Positions 1 to 8,858 of a stretch of DNA of 64,000 nucleotides are shown here, one piece after another. Under the pieces are notes generated by a model. The model saw only the letters and a list, made by a program, of their open reading frames with translations, ran no database searches and had not been told where the DNA came from. The DNA is taken from the NCBI GenBank assembly GCA_964344965.1, contig CAYFPJ010000002.1:62001-126000 (forward strand), given 5' to 3'. Both the position numbers and the translations under genes were made by a program. The DNA comes from UM-FILTER-37-12 sp964344965 (GTDB taxonomy: Bacteria > Patescibacteriota > Patescibacteriia > Magasanikbacterales > UBA922). Position 1 is the first letter of the stretch; every line of letters starts with the position of its first letter.

Positions 1-319
1 AACACTTGTACTTTCCATCCTTGATCATCTCATCACCAAAAGAATTCTCAATATCTTCTTTTTCTTCTGGAGTTGGTCTAATCCATTTAAAGTTCATGCC
101 TGTTTCTTGTACTAGCTGGTCTGCAAAATCTAGTGTCTCTTTGAATTCATAGCCTGTATCAATTCCAACAAAATTCGCTTGGGGGTCGACACTCATTACC
201 AAATCTACAATCACTCTTGAATCTTTACCAAAAGAACAAGTAACAAAAACTTTCTTATTTTCTTCAAATAGATCTTTGATAATTGTTTTACTTTGTTTGA
301 TCTTTTCGGCAAGTTTCAT
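1..319 (-). CDS. PAPS-reductase-like PP-loop protein (3' end outside window)
   Basis: The gene starts at the ATG at 319 and runs off the left edge, so only about 106 N-terminal residues are visible. A PP-loop (SFGKDS, residues 29-34) lies in the ATP-pyrophosphatase position, followed by IDTGYEF at 53-59, which resembles the DTG..PET signature of phosphoadenosine phosphosulfate reductases and CysD. Family knowledge: these enzymes bind ATP or PAPS and either activate or reduce sulfate, or adenylate a substrate. It follows neuA by 3 bp and is probably the next gene of the same operon. Its role in glycan synthesis cannot be told from the fragment; a sulfate-activating or an amide-forming role are both possible. 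Confidence 0.8.
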   Translation of the reverse strand, partial: MKLAEKIKQSKTIIKDLFEENKKVFVTCSFGKDSRVIVDLVMSVDPQANFVGIDTGYEFKETLDFADQLVQETGMNFKWIRPTPEEKEDIENSFGDEMIKDGKYKC

Positions 320-322
320 AAT

Positions 323-1036
323 TTATGTGTTATTGTTCTTTTGTCTATATTCCAAAAAAATTTTTATCGAATCAAGATCCTCTGGATAATCAACATCCAT
401 TGAGTAAAATTGATCTATTACTAAAGGATAGTTTCTTTTACCTTCCATTTTCTTTTCACTAGTCAGTGTCTCGAAACTAGACAACCAGAGGTTGGCTGCT
501 TTATAAAATTTTGGCTTTTGCTTATTTTCTACATTTTGGTAATGAAGTTCGTCTTGCCAAAAGACAATCGTACCATCTTCTTTGATCTCTCGAATATTAT
601 AAGGATGATTCAAGGTATCCACTTCTGATACTGCCACTACTGAGTCTGCTTTTTTGTCTATAGCTAGACTCACCGCTGTGTCAATCTGCTTGGTGTCGAT
701 AAGAGGTGAAGCAGCTTGTAACAAAATTACATAGTCGGCTTTATAACCTTCGTCTTTTTCCAATTTTTCGACAGTATAAACCATGGTATCAATGACTGGA
801 CTATCATCTCTAGCCAACTCTGCTGGGCGTATAAATGGTACATCTGCTCCATGCTCTTTCGCAACTCTAGCAATTTCATCATCATCAGTAGAGACAATGA
901 CGCGATCAACCAATGAAGATTTTTTGGCTGCTTCAATTGACCAAGTCAAAAGAGGTTTGCCTTGCAACAAAGCTAGGTTTTTACCAGGAAACCTTTTACT
1001 ACCCCCTCGTGCCGGGATTATTACCACTACATTCAT
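323..1036 (-). CDS. neuA: CMP-nonulosonic acid cytidylyltransferase (NeuA/PseF/LegF family)
   Basis: 237 residues, normal for a stand-alone acylneuraminate cytidylyltransferase. The N-terminal nucleotide-binding signature IPARGGSKRFPGKN (residues 7-20) is diagnostic, followed by the GKPLLTWSI and VSTDDDEIA segments of the family. It would couple CTP to a sialic, legionaminic or pseudaminic acid, giving the CMP-sugar donor in the cytoplasm. It lies 9 bp after the methyltransferase and two genes after neuC, and the PseB/PseC/PseI set is further upstream in the same direction. Which nonulosonic acid it accepts cannot be decided from sequence. A second, SpsF-type cytidylyltransferase is at 16819-17565, so the two may serve different sugars. 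Confidence 0.93.
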   Translation of the reverse strand: MNVVVIIPARGGSKRFPGKNLALLQGKPLLTWSIEAAKKSSLVDRVIVSTDDDEIARVAKEHGADVPFIRPAELARDDSPVIDTMVYTVEKLEKDEGYKADYVILLQAASPLIDTKQIDTAVSLAIDKKADSVVAVSEVDTLNHPYNIREIKEDGTIVFWQDELHYQNVENKQKPKFYKAANLWLSSFETLTSEKKMEGKRNYPLVIDQFYSMDVDYPEDLDSIKIFLEYRQKNNNT

Positions 1037-1045
1037 ATATTCAAA

Positions 1046-2047
1046 TTATTTTTGAGCGATAAATCTCAATTTTAGACCAATACCAAGTTCATTCATTTTG
1101 TTTTCCAATATCTTTTCATTTTCAGGATCCAATATAAAATCCCTGAATTTTTTTGGCAAAAAATCATATATTTCATCACCAAAGGGATCCAAAAATTGAA
1201 AACTATTAATCATTGAATCCTTCCCTGTATAGCATGTGTTCACTTCAATATTTTCATTCTTCCAACCAAGATTTGAGAATAAGTATCTCAAAGTATCTTC
1301 TGAAAAATAGGAAAGATGCAGACGGCCAGTAAATGTACGAGACATTTCATGTAGTGTCATACAGACAAGACTCTGTACATTAGGGCAAATTCCCAAAAAT
1401 ATTCCACCTGGCTTTAAAATACGATAAATATCTTTGACGACATCAATCGGTTCAGGCAAATGTTCGATCACACCAAACATAGTGACAAGATCAAAACTAT
1501 TATCCTCAAAACCACACTCATGCAACAATTTTCTCTCTACCTTTACTCCATACATCTCTTCAGCATACTTAGCAGTCCTTTCATTTAGCTCCAGACCAAG
1601 TGTGTCATAACCCCTCTCTTTGGCTGTGTGCAAAAATCCTCCCACGGAACATCCGATATCAAGCACTCTGCCAGATGGAACCTGATCTTGAATTTTGTCT
1701 AAAAAATAATTATATAATTTACCTCTAATCTCCTGATGCTTTTCAGACGATAAAAAATCAAAACCAGCATCATTGGTGTCAGATTCTTCATTGTACTGCT
1801 TTACTACCGCTTCTTCATTAGCTTGGGGATTGACATAGACATGTGCACAATTACTACAACGCACAAAATCAAAGCCATTTTTTGTAAAAAGCACAGTGAA
1901 ATTTGGTGAATGACAAAGTAAACAATTTATTTTTTTTACCAAGTGTTCAAAGACCTTACCAGTCTTTGGGTCAACTAGTTTGTCCAATTCTTTATCACGT
2001 TCTTCAAAAAATCTTTCTCCTTTTGTCTGTTTATCAAATGTACTCAT
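1046..2047 (-). CDS. Zinc-ribbon class I SAM methyltransferase
   Basis: 333 residues. An N-terminal putative zinc-binding module has two Cys pairs (C42/C45 and C64/C67), followed by a Rossmann methyltransferase with motif I VLDIGCSVGG at 128-137 and a later GVIEHLPEP segment. This architecture is common among methyltransferases of sugar and O-antigen loci. The substrate is unknown, likely a nucleotide sugar or a glycan end in the cytoplasm. It sits between neuC and neuA with gaps of about 10 bp, suggesting it modifies the nonulosonic acid or its glycan. A similar two-domain methyltransferase is at 32381-33334. Confidence 0.85.
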   Translation of the reverse strand: MSTFDKQTKGERFFEERDKELDKLVDPKTGKVFEHLVKKINCLLCHSPNFTVLFTKNGFDFVRCSNCAHVYVNPQANEEAVVKQYNEESDTNDAGFDFLSSEKHQEIRGKLYNYFLDKIQDQVPSGRVLDIGCSVGGFLHTAKERGYDTLGLELNERTAKYAEEMYGVKVERKLLHECGFEDNSFDLVTMFGVIEHLPEPIDVVKDIYRILKPGGIFLGICPNVQSLVCMTLHEMSRTFTGRLHLSYFSEDTLRYLFSNLGWKNENIEVNTCYTGKDSMINSFQFLDPFGDEIYDFLPKKFRDFILDPENEKILENKMNELGIGLKLRFIAQK

Positions 2048-2057
2048 ACGTATAAAA

Positions 2058-3224
2058 TTAATAAGTTATTCTTTTGCGTAAAAGTTTTTTGTTTATTTCT
2101 AATTTTTTAATAATTTTTATAATTTGTTCCGAGACATCACCTTCTCCAAGGCGATTACCGCACTTGCCCAATCCTTTTATATAACCACTGTCTTTCAACA
2201 CAAAGTGTATTTTCTTTACTATATCTTCTTTGTCAGCCAAGGCATCAACCACATTCTTTTCTCTTGCTCTACCAAGTTGCCTATTACCAATATTTATTGC
2301 TGGCAACCTGAGGTAAGGAGCCTCCACCAATGCACATGATGAATTGCCTATCAAAAACTGGGCATTATCAAGAAGACTCAAAAAATCCAGATGCTCAATA
2401 TTTTTATAGATCAAAAACTGTGGATCATCCTGTACTTCTTCTATGGCATTGACCACTTTTTCATACCCAGGATCTGAGCATGGGTATATAATGAAAGCTC
2501 TATTTTCTGATGACGATTTGACCGCCTCGATGATGGAGTGCATGTATTCTCCATTCTTATCTGGGGACTCAAATGTGTCTGGATGGGTCAGTATTATACT
2601 ATATTTTTCGCCTTTTTTCAAGCCGTATTTAGGTGCTATTTTTTCGATGGTTGGGTACATTTTTTTGACAATTCTATCTATATATAGAGATCCTACGGTA
2701 TGAATACGCCATTTTTCTTCTCCCATTTTTTTTATTCTTTCTGTTGAATCATCTGATTCAGGAAAGTGTAGGTGGGCTAGCTTGGTAATGGCATGTCTCT
2801 GAATATCATCTATATTTCCAGATACATCACCACCTTGGGTGTGAGCAATAACAACACCCAGATTAAGAGCAGCAAGAGCCATCACCAGGTGCTCCCCCCT
2901 ATCCCCGTGAACAAAAAGGATGTCTGGACTTAATTCAGATAATAATTTTGCAGATTTTTGGAGACAGACGCCAAGATTTTCTGTACGTGCAATCGGTGAG
3001 TCGACTCGTCCAGCTCCCATTTCAATAATTTCTAATGTAGAATTTGGGAAGAGCGATTGCGCTTCTTCGACAGTACTGCCAAACTCTTTGGCAGCATGCA
3101 TGTCTCCCAAAATTATCTGTAATTCCAAATCAGGATCTTTTTCAATAAGATTCATCAGAGGGACATAGGCACCAAAGCCTCCTCTTTTGCCGGAAAATAT
3201 ACAGATTTTTGTATTTTCTCTCAT
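2058..3224 (-). CDS. neuC: Hydrolysing UDP-GlcNAc 2-epimerase (NeuC/LegG family)
   Basis: 388 residues, typical for the GT-B-like 2-epimerase family. The HGDRGE segment, the TQGGDVSG stretch and RHAITKLAHLHF are the hallmark NeuC blocks, and a late GNSSCALVEAP segment forms the UDP site. Known activity: NeuC makes ManNAc from UDP-GlcNAc, and LegG does the same on UDP-2,4-diacetamido-trideoxyglucose. The product is what a NeuB-type synthase condenses with PEP. The dehydratase in this window is PseB-like rather than LegB-like and no PseG hydrolase is visible. Either this enzyme serves a separate sialic/legionaminic branch, or it supplies the missing UDP-releasing step. It follows the upstream glycosyltransferase by 1 bp. 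Confidence 0.92.
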   Translation of the reverse strand: MRENTKICIFSGKRGGFGAYVPLMNLIEKDPDLELQIILGDMHAAKEFGSTVEEAQSLFPNSTLEIIEMGAGRVDSPIARTENLGVCLQKSAKLLSELSPDILFVHGDRGEHLVMALAALNLGVVIAHTQGGDVSGNIDDIQRHAITKLAHLHFPESDDSTERIKKMGEEKWRIHTVGSLYIDRIVKKMYPTIEKIAPKYGLKKGEKYSIILTHPDTFESPDKNGEYMHSIIEAVKSSSENRAFIIYPCSDPGYEKVVNAIEEVQDDPQFLIYKNIEHLDFLSLLDNAQFLIGNSSCALVEAPYLRLPAINIGNRQLGRAREKNVVDALADKEDIVKKIHFVLKDSGYIKGLGKCGNRLGEGDVSEQIIKIIKKLEINKKLLRKRITY

Positions 3225-3225
3225 A

Positions 3226-4602
3226 TTATTTGTTCAGCTCATCAAGAATAAAATTAGCTATTCTCTCTGCACTTTTCCCATCTACTTTATAGCACAGATC
3301 TTTCAAAAGTAGCTTCCTCTCAGAATGCTTGTGTTCGGGATGCTGTAGATAAAAATCTATTTGTTGTAATAGCTCACTCTGAGTATCTACCAATTTAACA
3401 GCCTTAGTATCCAGCACCCAATCATAGTGGCACGTACTATACATTATGTTTGTAATGTCTTTTCCTTTCTTGAAACGAACACCATAATTGATCGCGATGA
3501 TCGGCTTATCAAAACAAGCTGTATCAAGTGCCAAGGTGGAAGCAAAAGTGACCATCATATTGCAATGATGCAAGGAATTGGCGAAGTCTGACATATCCTC
3601 CCAACTTGGGTCCCAGTTGTCCATAAAAAAATCTGACTTAGTAAACTTATCATCAATAAAGACATTCTGACAGCCTACAAATACTTCATTGTAATTATAA
3701 TCTTTCAAGGATCCAAAATGTGGTCGAACCAAGACATTGCAATCAGGTATCTCCTTACCTCGAGAATCCACAACTCCTCTAAAAATTTTATCATCCCCCT
3801 TTGACCATGGCCCTTCAGAGCCTAAAAATAGAATTGGCAGAGCTGGATCAAAACCTTTTTTGAGGCAATACTCTTCCTTTGACAAAAATATTGTAGGATC
3901 ACGATACAAATCAAATTGTGGGAAACCGACCACCTCAACAGTATTCTCTTGTAAAGCTTGAAATCTTACTGCTTCTCTCTTCATGACTGGATTTTGTACC
4001 AAAAGAAAATCTGGCTCAACTCGGAATAAAAATTTATCTAGGTTGTCCCAACTACGAGGCATGGATATGGTTTTAATATTTCTTCTTTTGGCTTCTTTTA
4101 AAAATTCAATATCAAAATGAGTGATAATAGAAGTAGAAAAAACTAGGTCTGGATTATACTTATCAAAAATATCTTTATAATTATCATCTCCAAAAACCAG
4201 TAGATCAATCTTTCTAATCATCTTCTTTAGCCACTTGATCTTACTAAGTGGTGAGAACACCAACCATTGCAAAAAGTAAGAAATTTTTCCAGTCCTTTTC
4301 TTTTCGTTTATGTGATACTGCAAATACAATCTTGTGCTTTTGGAAAAAACTAATTTAAAAATAAACATATTAAACAATCTTTCCCACCTTCTAAGCACCT
4401 TGTGTTTAGCTAGTTCTATTTTCACATTACCCGTCTCAAACTCAGAACGAATATAATCTGGAATACCCACCCCCCTAGTACTTTCTGGAAATATTATAAT
4501 TATTTGATTATTTTTATCAGCAGAAAGTCGTCTTAAAAGAGAGGTTCGAAGAATATTTCTGACCAGAAGTCCTTTAGAAATTATTACAAATATTGTTTTC
4601 AT
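3226..4602 (-). CDS. GT-B-like surface glycan transferase, paralogue of 38495-39853
   Basis: 458 residues, no signal peptide. It is a clear paralogue of the 452-residue protein at 38495-39853. Both start MKT.F..IS.G.LVRN.L.T and share a central SWDNL block, a PQFD segment, a RPH motif and a late VTFASTL/VTIASTL block resembling the nucleotide-phosphate site of CDP-glycerol glycerophosphotransferase or epimerase-like GT-B enzymes. The exact donor is unknown. It is separated from the upstream sulfatase-like gene by palindrome A and overlaps nothing, while neuC follows after 1 bp. Transfer of a nucleotide-activated sugar or alcohol phosphate to a glycan in the cytoplasm is the likely role. Confidence 0.7.
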   Translation of the reverse strand: MKTIFVIISKGLLVRNILRTSLLRRLSADKNNQIIIIFPESTRGVGIPDYIRSEFETGNVKIELAKHKVLRRWERLFNMFIFKLVFSKSTRLYLQYHINEKKRTGKISYFLQWLVFSPLSKIKWLKKMIRKIDLLVFGDDNYKDIFDKYNPDLVFSTSIITHFDIEFLKEAKRRNIKTISMPRSWDNLDKFLFRVEPDFLLVQNPVMKREAVRFQALQENTVEVVGFPQFDLYRDPTIFLSKEEYCLKKGFDPALPILFLGSEGPWSKGDDKIFRGVVDSRGKEIPDCNVLVRPHFGSLKDYNYNEVFVGCQNVFIDDKFTKSDFFMDNWDPSWEDMSDFANSLHHCNMMVTFASTLALDTACFDKPIIAINYGVRFKKGKDITNIMYSTCHYDWVLDTKAVKLVDTQSELLQQIDFYLQHPEHKHSERKLLLKDLCYKVDGKSAERIANFILDELNK

Positions 4603-4628
4603 AAAGTAGATTTAGAGCCTAAAATTAT

Positions 4629-4767
4629 AATTTCTTTGAATTCGAAACTACCAAAACACACTATTTTGTATCTTATTTTCTTGGAGCCGACAGTCTGCGA
4701 CTATGGGATTTCGGACCAAGAAAATAAGATACAAAATAGTTGGGGTAGTTTCTAATTCAAAGAAATT
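4629..4767. repeat. Palindrome A: long intercistronic hairpin with conserved loop
   Basis: Left arm 4629-4684 and right arm 4716-4767 are complementary over about 52 bp with only one mismatch and a short bulge. The 31-nt loop (4685-4715) contains CGACAGTCTGCGACTATGGG and ends GATTTCGG. The right arm overlaps the TAA stop of the sulfatase-like gene (4766-4768). Copies B (38406-38482) and C (46424-46506) have a related loop but different arms. There is no clear U-tract, so it does not look like a simple terminator. Confidence 0.85.
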
Positions 4768-6307
4768 ATTGGTTAGTAATTCTATCAGTCACATCTACAA
4801 AATCATAAAACTCACTACTGGCATAATCTCCATTTGAAAAATAACTTCTGTCTTCCAAAATTTCATAATCAGTACCAAAATATTCATTAAAAATTAATCT
4901 AAAAGTATTGACAGGAGTGATCGAGCTGTACAACTTATCCTCCTCAACTGCTGGTAAGTAATAGGCATTCAACACCCCTAGTCGCTCTCTTAGCATATCG
5001 TCAGTTATTTTTTGGTCAGTAGCATGGTCCCAACTTTCTTTATGATAGACTTCTCCAAGCAAAGACGCTGGACCATGATCACCTTGTATGACAATAATTG
5101 GTGGGACTTCTGACTTCGACAAAATCTCATCTACCAGTATTTCGATTTGCCTATCAAGATAAATCAGCTGGTCTGCATATGGCTCCTTTGGCCAATTATG
5201 GATAGCAAATTCTACATCTGATGAAACTTCTTCTCCATCTTCACCAAATATAAAAGGGGCATGTGGAGAAATAAAATGAGCAATTACAAATTTTGGACCA
5301 GCAATTTCTGGCACTTCTGCCAATGCAGACAAAGCACAGGCAATACCTTCACGCAATTTGCTACTAAATATGTAGCTATCAAATGGATTTAGCATGGTAG
5401 TTTTTGCCAGCACCACCCAAAATTCTTCCAAATTGTTACAGGAAATCTCTACATCTGCAAAAGTGTTATTACTACTACCACCATAATGGACAAATTTGTA
5501 ACCAGCAGATTTCAAAATATTCTTGACTGCATTATCCTCTACCATCTCTGCTAGTCCACCTACACCTCGGCTTTCCAAATCTGCAGTGCCCTGATGATAC
5601 TTCATATTGAGGACAGAAGACAAAGACAAATCTGTAAATTGGTAATTACTCCTACCTTCCGGTACAACATAAAATCCTTTGTCAGTAAGATTATCAATGA
5701 ACTCCTGATTGTCTCGGTTGTAAAAATCTCTCAAAACACTCTGACTGGCATGGCCATCCAAAATAATATAGTAAATATCAGGCAAGACATCAGGCTTGGT
5801 TAGATAAAAATTTTCACTAACATTGCCCTTATCGCCATTCTGCTGGACTGTGTTCACTCCAATTTCCTGCAACCAATAATACCCAATAGTCGCCGCAGAC
5901 ACTAGTACCAATGAAGTTGAAATAATATTCAAAATTTTATTTAAATTTAATAATTTGCTATTAGTCTTGGCTGTGCGATAAATAAGATAAAACATCACAC
6001 CCACCCAAACAAGCAATAGATAACTGCGCCTACCAAAAACAAAACCAGCTATCTGGGCACCGTCTATCAGACTAAAGGCATGGCCATAGGAGGAGAATAA
6101 AATTACAAATATGGAAACTATCACAGCTCCTTTTTTTGTGCCAAATATTTTTATTGACAAAAATAAAAGTAAAAAAGTGCAAAGCAAAACTATCACCATT
6201 GGTAAAAGAATATCACCAACAGCTACCTCTTTATAGTTGTTGGCAAACAAAGACAAGACTGGAAAAATGGCAAAAAGAAAAGGATGGGCAACAAAAAATT
6301 TTTTCAT
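4766..6307 (-). CDS. Membrane alkaline-phosphatase-superfamily enzyme (LtaS/phosphotransferase-like)
   Basis: 513 residues. The N-terminal third carries about five hydrophobic segments (roughly residues 7-25, 32-52, 58-76, 94-112 and 128-148). An extracellular alkaline-phosphatase-like domain follows, starting at PDIYYIILDGHA with a metal-binding Asp. A SNY.FTDLSLSS segment holds the probable Thr/Ser nucleophile, and VIQGDHGPAS supplies the distal metal-binding DH pair. Members of this family include lipoteichoic acid synthase and phosphoethanolamine transferases. It is the last gene of a block with a TagB/TagF-like transferase and phosphonate genes. Transfer or release of a phospho- or phosphono-alcohol at the cell surface is therefore plausible. 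Palindrome A follows its stop. Confidence 0.78.
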   Translation of the reverse strand: MKKFFVAHPFLFAIFPVLSLFANNYKEVAVGDILLPMVIVLLCTFLLLFLSIKIFGTKKGAVIVSIFVILFSSYGHAFSLIDGAQIAGFVFGRRSYLLLVWVGVMFYLIYRTAKTNSKLLNLNKILNIISTSLVLVSAATIGYYWLQEIGVNTVQQNGDKGNVSENFYLTKPDVLPDIYYIILDGHASQSVLRDFYNRDNQEFIDNLTDKGFYVVPEGRSNYQFTDLSLSSVLNMKYHQGTADLESRGVGGLAEMVEDNAVKNILKSAGYKFVHYGGSSNNTFADVEISCNNLEEFWVVLAKTTMLNPFDSYIFSSKLREGIACALSALAEVPEIAGPKFVIAHFISPHAPFIFGEDGEEVSSDVEFAIHNWPKEPYADQLIYLDRQIEILVDEILSKSEVPPIIVIQGDHGPASLLGEVYHKESWDHATDQKITDDMLRERLGVLNAYYLPAVEEDKLYSSITPVNTFRLIFNEYFGTDYEILEDRSYFSNGDYASSEFYDFVDVTDRITNQ

Positions 6308-6308
6308 A

Positions 6309-7439
6309 TTATTTATTATCAGCTAAATTGAAGATATGTTCGGCTCCAACTTCAGAAGAATGTCCAAATGAATAAACACTCTTCTCTCTCAAACTAGCAA
6401 TCTGCTCTTTATAATTTGATTTTTCTGTTATCAACTGTTCAATGACTTGCGGTACTTTTTCCAAATCTTTTGGTGATACCACCACACCAATCTTGGAACG
6501 TAACAAAAGCTCTAAGGGTTCAATATCTAATTCTTTATATTTTTCATTTTTTATTTTTATTGGTGTATCAATAAACAATACTGGCCTCTCGGTGCCAAAA
6601 GCATATTCTAGTGTAATACCAGAACATTCTGATACCAAGACATCGGCCTCTAGTATTGAAGTGTCTCCTTTGGTCGATGCTTCAAGCACGAAATCAGGAT
6701 TATCTTTAAACTCCGAGCTTATCGAGGCGATCAAATCTGGAGAACGACGCCTGGCTTCAGGATGAGGACGAGCAATTACTCGATAGCCAGCATCAAGAAG
6801 TATTTTGATTAGGGGCTTACCACACAATTCCAAAATATTATCTTTTCCCCACGATGGAGCAATTAAGATCAATTTCTTATTAGACTTTTGTTCTTTTTGA
6901 TATTTTTTGTAAGATTGATAAATGCGTTCCAACCTGTGATAGCCAGCTTTTATTAATTTTTTTTTCTTGAGGCTATGGATCTCTTCATACTTCCTAATTT
7001 CATCTATCTGATGAGGTCCGACGCACAAAATAGAATCATAATGATCAAAAGCTCCATTGTTGTACATCATATGCGTACTGACTAGAGCGTGAAATACGTA
7101 GACATAGTGGACAGGATTAGCTGATCTTTTGAGATGAAATTGATTTAGATCTGTCAAGGTCATCACAAAGACCTTGCAATTGATAAAGGCCATCAAAAAA
7201 GGCAATAATTTATTTATATAATAACTATGTATTTTGGGATTGGAAGTTTTCAAAATAGCATCATTGGGATCAGATGTGATATAGCATATATCTTTATTAT
7301 ATTTATCAGTAAACTCACCAATCATTCCTTCAAAAGATGAAAAATATCCCCCATGCTCAGCATAAAAAATAATATCCCTCTTTTCTTTGGAGGTTTTATA
7401 AAAAAAACGATAAAAATCTTTTACCTCTCTAAAAAACAT
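6309..7439 (-). CDS. CDP-glycerol glycerophosphotransferase (TagB/TagF)-like transferase
   Basis: 376 residues, matching the catalytic domain of teichoic-acid CDP-glycerol glycerophosphotransferases. Visible blocks are IAPSWGKDN, RPHPE (the catalytic-site His in this family), LVSECSGITLEYAF, and PVLFIDTP near the end. The family moves a CDP-activated polyol phosphate onto a glycan or lipid carrier at the inner membrane face. The gene lies next to the phosphonate genes whose PEP mutase carries a cytidylyltransferase domain. A CMP-activated phosphonate such as CMP-2-hydroxyethylphosphonate is a reasonable inferred donor, but CDP-glycerol cannot be excluded. It overlaps nothing: 1 bp separates it from both neighbours. 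Confidence 0.82.
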   Translation of the reverse strand: MFFREVKDFYRFFYKTSKEKRDIIFYAEHGGYFSSFEGMIGEFTDKYNKDICYITSDPNDAILKTSNPKIHSYYINKLLPFLMAFINCKVFVMTLTDLNQFHLKRSANPVHYVYVFHALVSTHMMYNNGAFDHYDSILCVGPHQIDEIRKYEEIHSLKKKKLIKAGYHRLERIYQSYKKYQKEQKSNKKLILIAPSWGKDNILELCGKPLIKILLDAGYRVIARPHPEARRRSPDLIASISSEFKDNPDFVLEASTKGDTSILEADVLVSECSGITLEYAFGTERPVLFIDTPIKIKNEKYKELDIEPLELLLRSKIGVVVSPKDLEKVPQVIEQLITEKSNYKEQIASLREKSVYSFGHSSEVGAEHIFNLADNK

Positions 7440-7440
7440 A

Positions 7441-7707
7441 CTAACTTTCCTCTTTTTGATTACTTTCTAATAAATTTGCACTAGGATCACTATTGGTCAG
7501 ATCTGGTTTTTTCTTGGAAAAAAAAGACTTGATCTTACTCCAATATGTCCGAACGGCAACTACCGCACCAATGAGGGCTCCCACAATGGCTTGTAAAATT
7601 ATAGTGCCGGTTTGCGGGTCAAGGTAGGCACTAGCTTGCTCTGGCCAAAAAAATATCGCAAACCCTACAATAATTAATATATTTACCAAGCGCGATGACT
7701 TTCTCAT
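7441..7707 (-). CDS. Small membrane protein with AYLDPxTG motif
   Basis: 88 residues. An N-terminal hydrophobic segment (about 8-24) ends in ASA, so it could be a signal peptide. The motif AYLDPQTG comes next, then a second hydrophobic segment (about 35-52) and a basic tail with KIKSFFSKKK. Small proteins with AYLDPGTG followed by one membrane helix recur next to surface-polymer sulfatase and transferase genes in many bacteria, but I know of no assigned function. Its start overlaps the end of the alcohol dehydrogenase gene by 4 bp, and 1 bp separates it from the TagB-like gene. It is probably a membrane partner of the phosphonate or polyol transfer step. Confidence 0.75.
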   Translation of the reverse strand: MRKSSRLVNILIIVGFAIFFWPEQASAYLDPQTGTIILQAIVGALIGAVVAVRTYWSKIKSFFSKKKPDLTNSDPSANLLESNQKEES

Positions 7708-8855
7708 ATTTTTAAATTATTTAGAATAATTCTTAGACTATCTTTGGTTAATAACCGTGGATTATTTTTTACCCTATCTGGGTTGAAACCATTTTGAATA
7801 ATAGTATCTATATCTTCCTCAGATTTGACACCCAACTTTTGCAAATTCCTCGTAAGACCTACCCCGTCCAAAAAATTATTAAGATATCTTTTGGCATCTT
7901 CCACACTTTGAGTTCCCAAAATAGTTACCAACTCTTGTATTGTTTCTCTCACATATGTAGCTCCTTTTGGATGAAGGACATCGTCTTCGGTCACTTTGCT
8001 ATTGAATTCCAGTATGCTTGATAAAGTCAAGGCCACGGCATGACCATGGGGTACTTGAAAATAAGAAGTAAAGGGGTACGAAATAGCATGACAAGCTGTG
8101 GTTCTGGTTATTTCAATTGCTTTTCCAGCTAGATTAGAGGCTTTTGACATGGCCATTCTGGCCCGCTTGTTAGATGAATTTTTGACAGCTGTGGCTAGAT
8201 TATTAGTAATAAGTAGGATCGCTTCTCTGGCATAATCTTTGGCCTGATCTGTAGAAGAGACCGACCAAAAAGACTCAATACTATGGCCAAAAGCATCCAT
8301 ACCAGTAGAAGCAGTTATCTTGGCAGGTAGACTGATAGTCAAATTGGGATCAACTATAGCCACATCAGGAAAAGTATAAAGCTGGTGGGCCAATGAATAC
8401 TTAGTTTTATCAATATAGACAACTGCATAGCGTGTCGCTTCGCTACCAGTACCAGATGTGGTCGGTATAGCGACAAAATATTTACCACTATTTACTATTT
8501 TCTCATCCCCTCGGATAATTTGTTGTGGTGCATGGTCTTGGCAAGACAAAACATTGATGGCCTTTGCGATATCAATGGCACTACCACCACCAACAGCGAT
8601 TACCAAATCTGGATCAATTTTTTTAAATTCTACTATCCCCCTCTCAATATCCTCCAATTTTGGATTTACCTCAAAATCAAAAAATTCACTTACTTGGTAG
8701 TCTTTTAATAAAGGATCAATAAATTTAGCCGCTCCAGACTTAGTGTATGAATCTTTCCCTCTTACCAAAAATATTCTCTTGGGATTTTTTGCCAAAAGAA
8801 CTTCTTTTAGTTTGTCAATAACTCCATAGCCAATGTATTCTTGCTGATTTTTCAT
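7704..8855 (-). CDS. Iron-containing alcohol dehydrogenase, probable phosphonoacetaldehyde reductase (PhpC-like)
   Basis: 383 residues, the usual length for group III metal-dependent alcohol dehydrogenases. The NAD site GGGSAIDIAKA and the TTSGTGSEATR block are clear. Metal-binding residues sit in TGMDAFGHSIE and in ACHAISYPF plus PHGHAVAL. It starts 3 bp after the phosphonopyruvate decarboxylase gene, which follows the PEP mutase gene. In known pathways a dehydrogenase in this position reduces phosphonoacetaldehyde to 2-hydroxyethylphosphonate. That assignment is from context. The alternative route to aminoethylphosphonate would need an AEP transaminase, and none is adjacent. Cytoplasmic. 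Confidence 0.85.
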   Translation of the reverse strand: MKNQQEYIGYGVIDKLKEVLLAKNPKRIFLVRGKDSYTKSGAAKFIDPLLKDYQVSEFFDFEVNPKLEDIERGIVEFKKIDPDLVIAVGGGSAIDIAKAINVLSCQDHAPQQIIRGDEKIVNSGKYFVAIPTTSGTGSEATRYAVVYIDKTKYSLAHQLYTFPDVAIVDPNLTISLPAKITASTGMDAFGHSIESFWSVSSTDQAKDYAREAILLITNNLATAVKNSSNKRARMAMSKASNLAGKAIEITRTTACHAISYPFTSYFQVPHGHAVALTLSSILEFNSKVTEDDVLHPKGATYVRETIQELVTILGTQSVEDAKRYLNNFLDGVGLTRNLQKLGVKSEEDIDTIIQNGFNPDRVKNNPRLLTKDSLRIILNNLKI

Positions 8856-8858
8856 AAT

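Noticed and set aside
727..936. Short open frames on either strand inside the neuA gene and many similar ones elsewhere
   Set aside because: They are shadows of longer, family-supported genes in another frame.
4685..4715. Palindromes A-C as ordinary rho-independent terminators
   Set aside because: The loops are 31-33 nt, conserved between copies, and no U-run follows on the transcribed strand; they also sit inside an operon.
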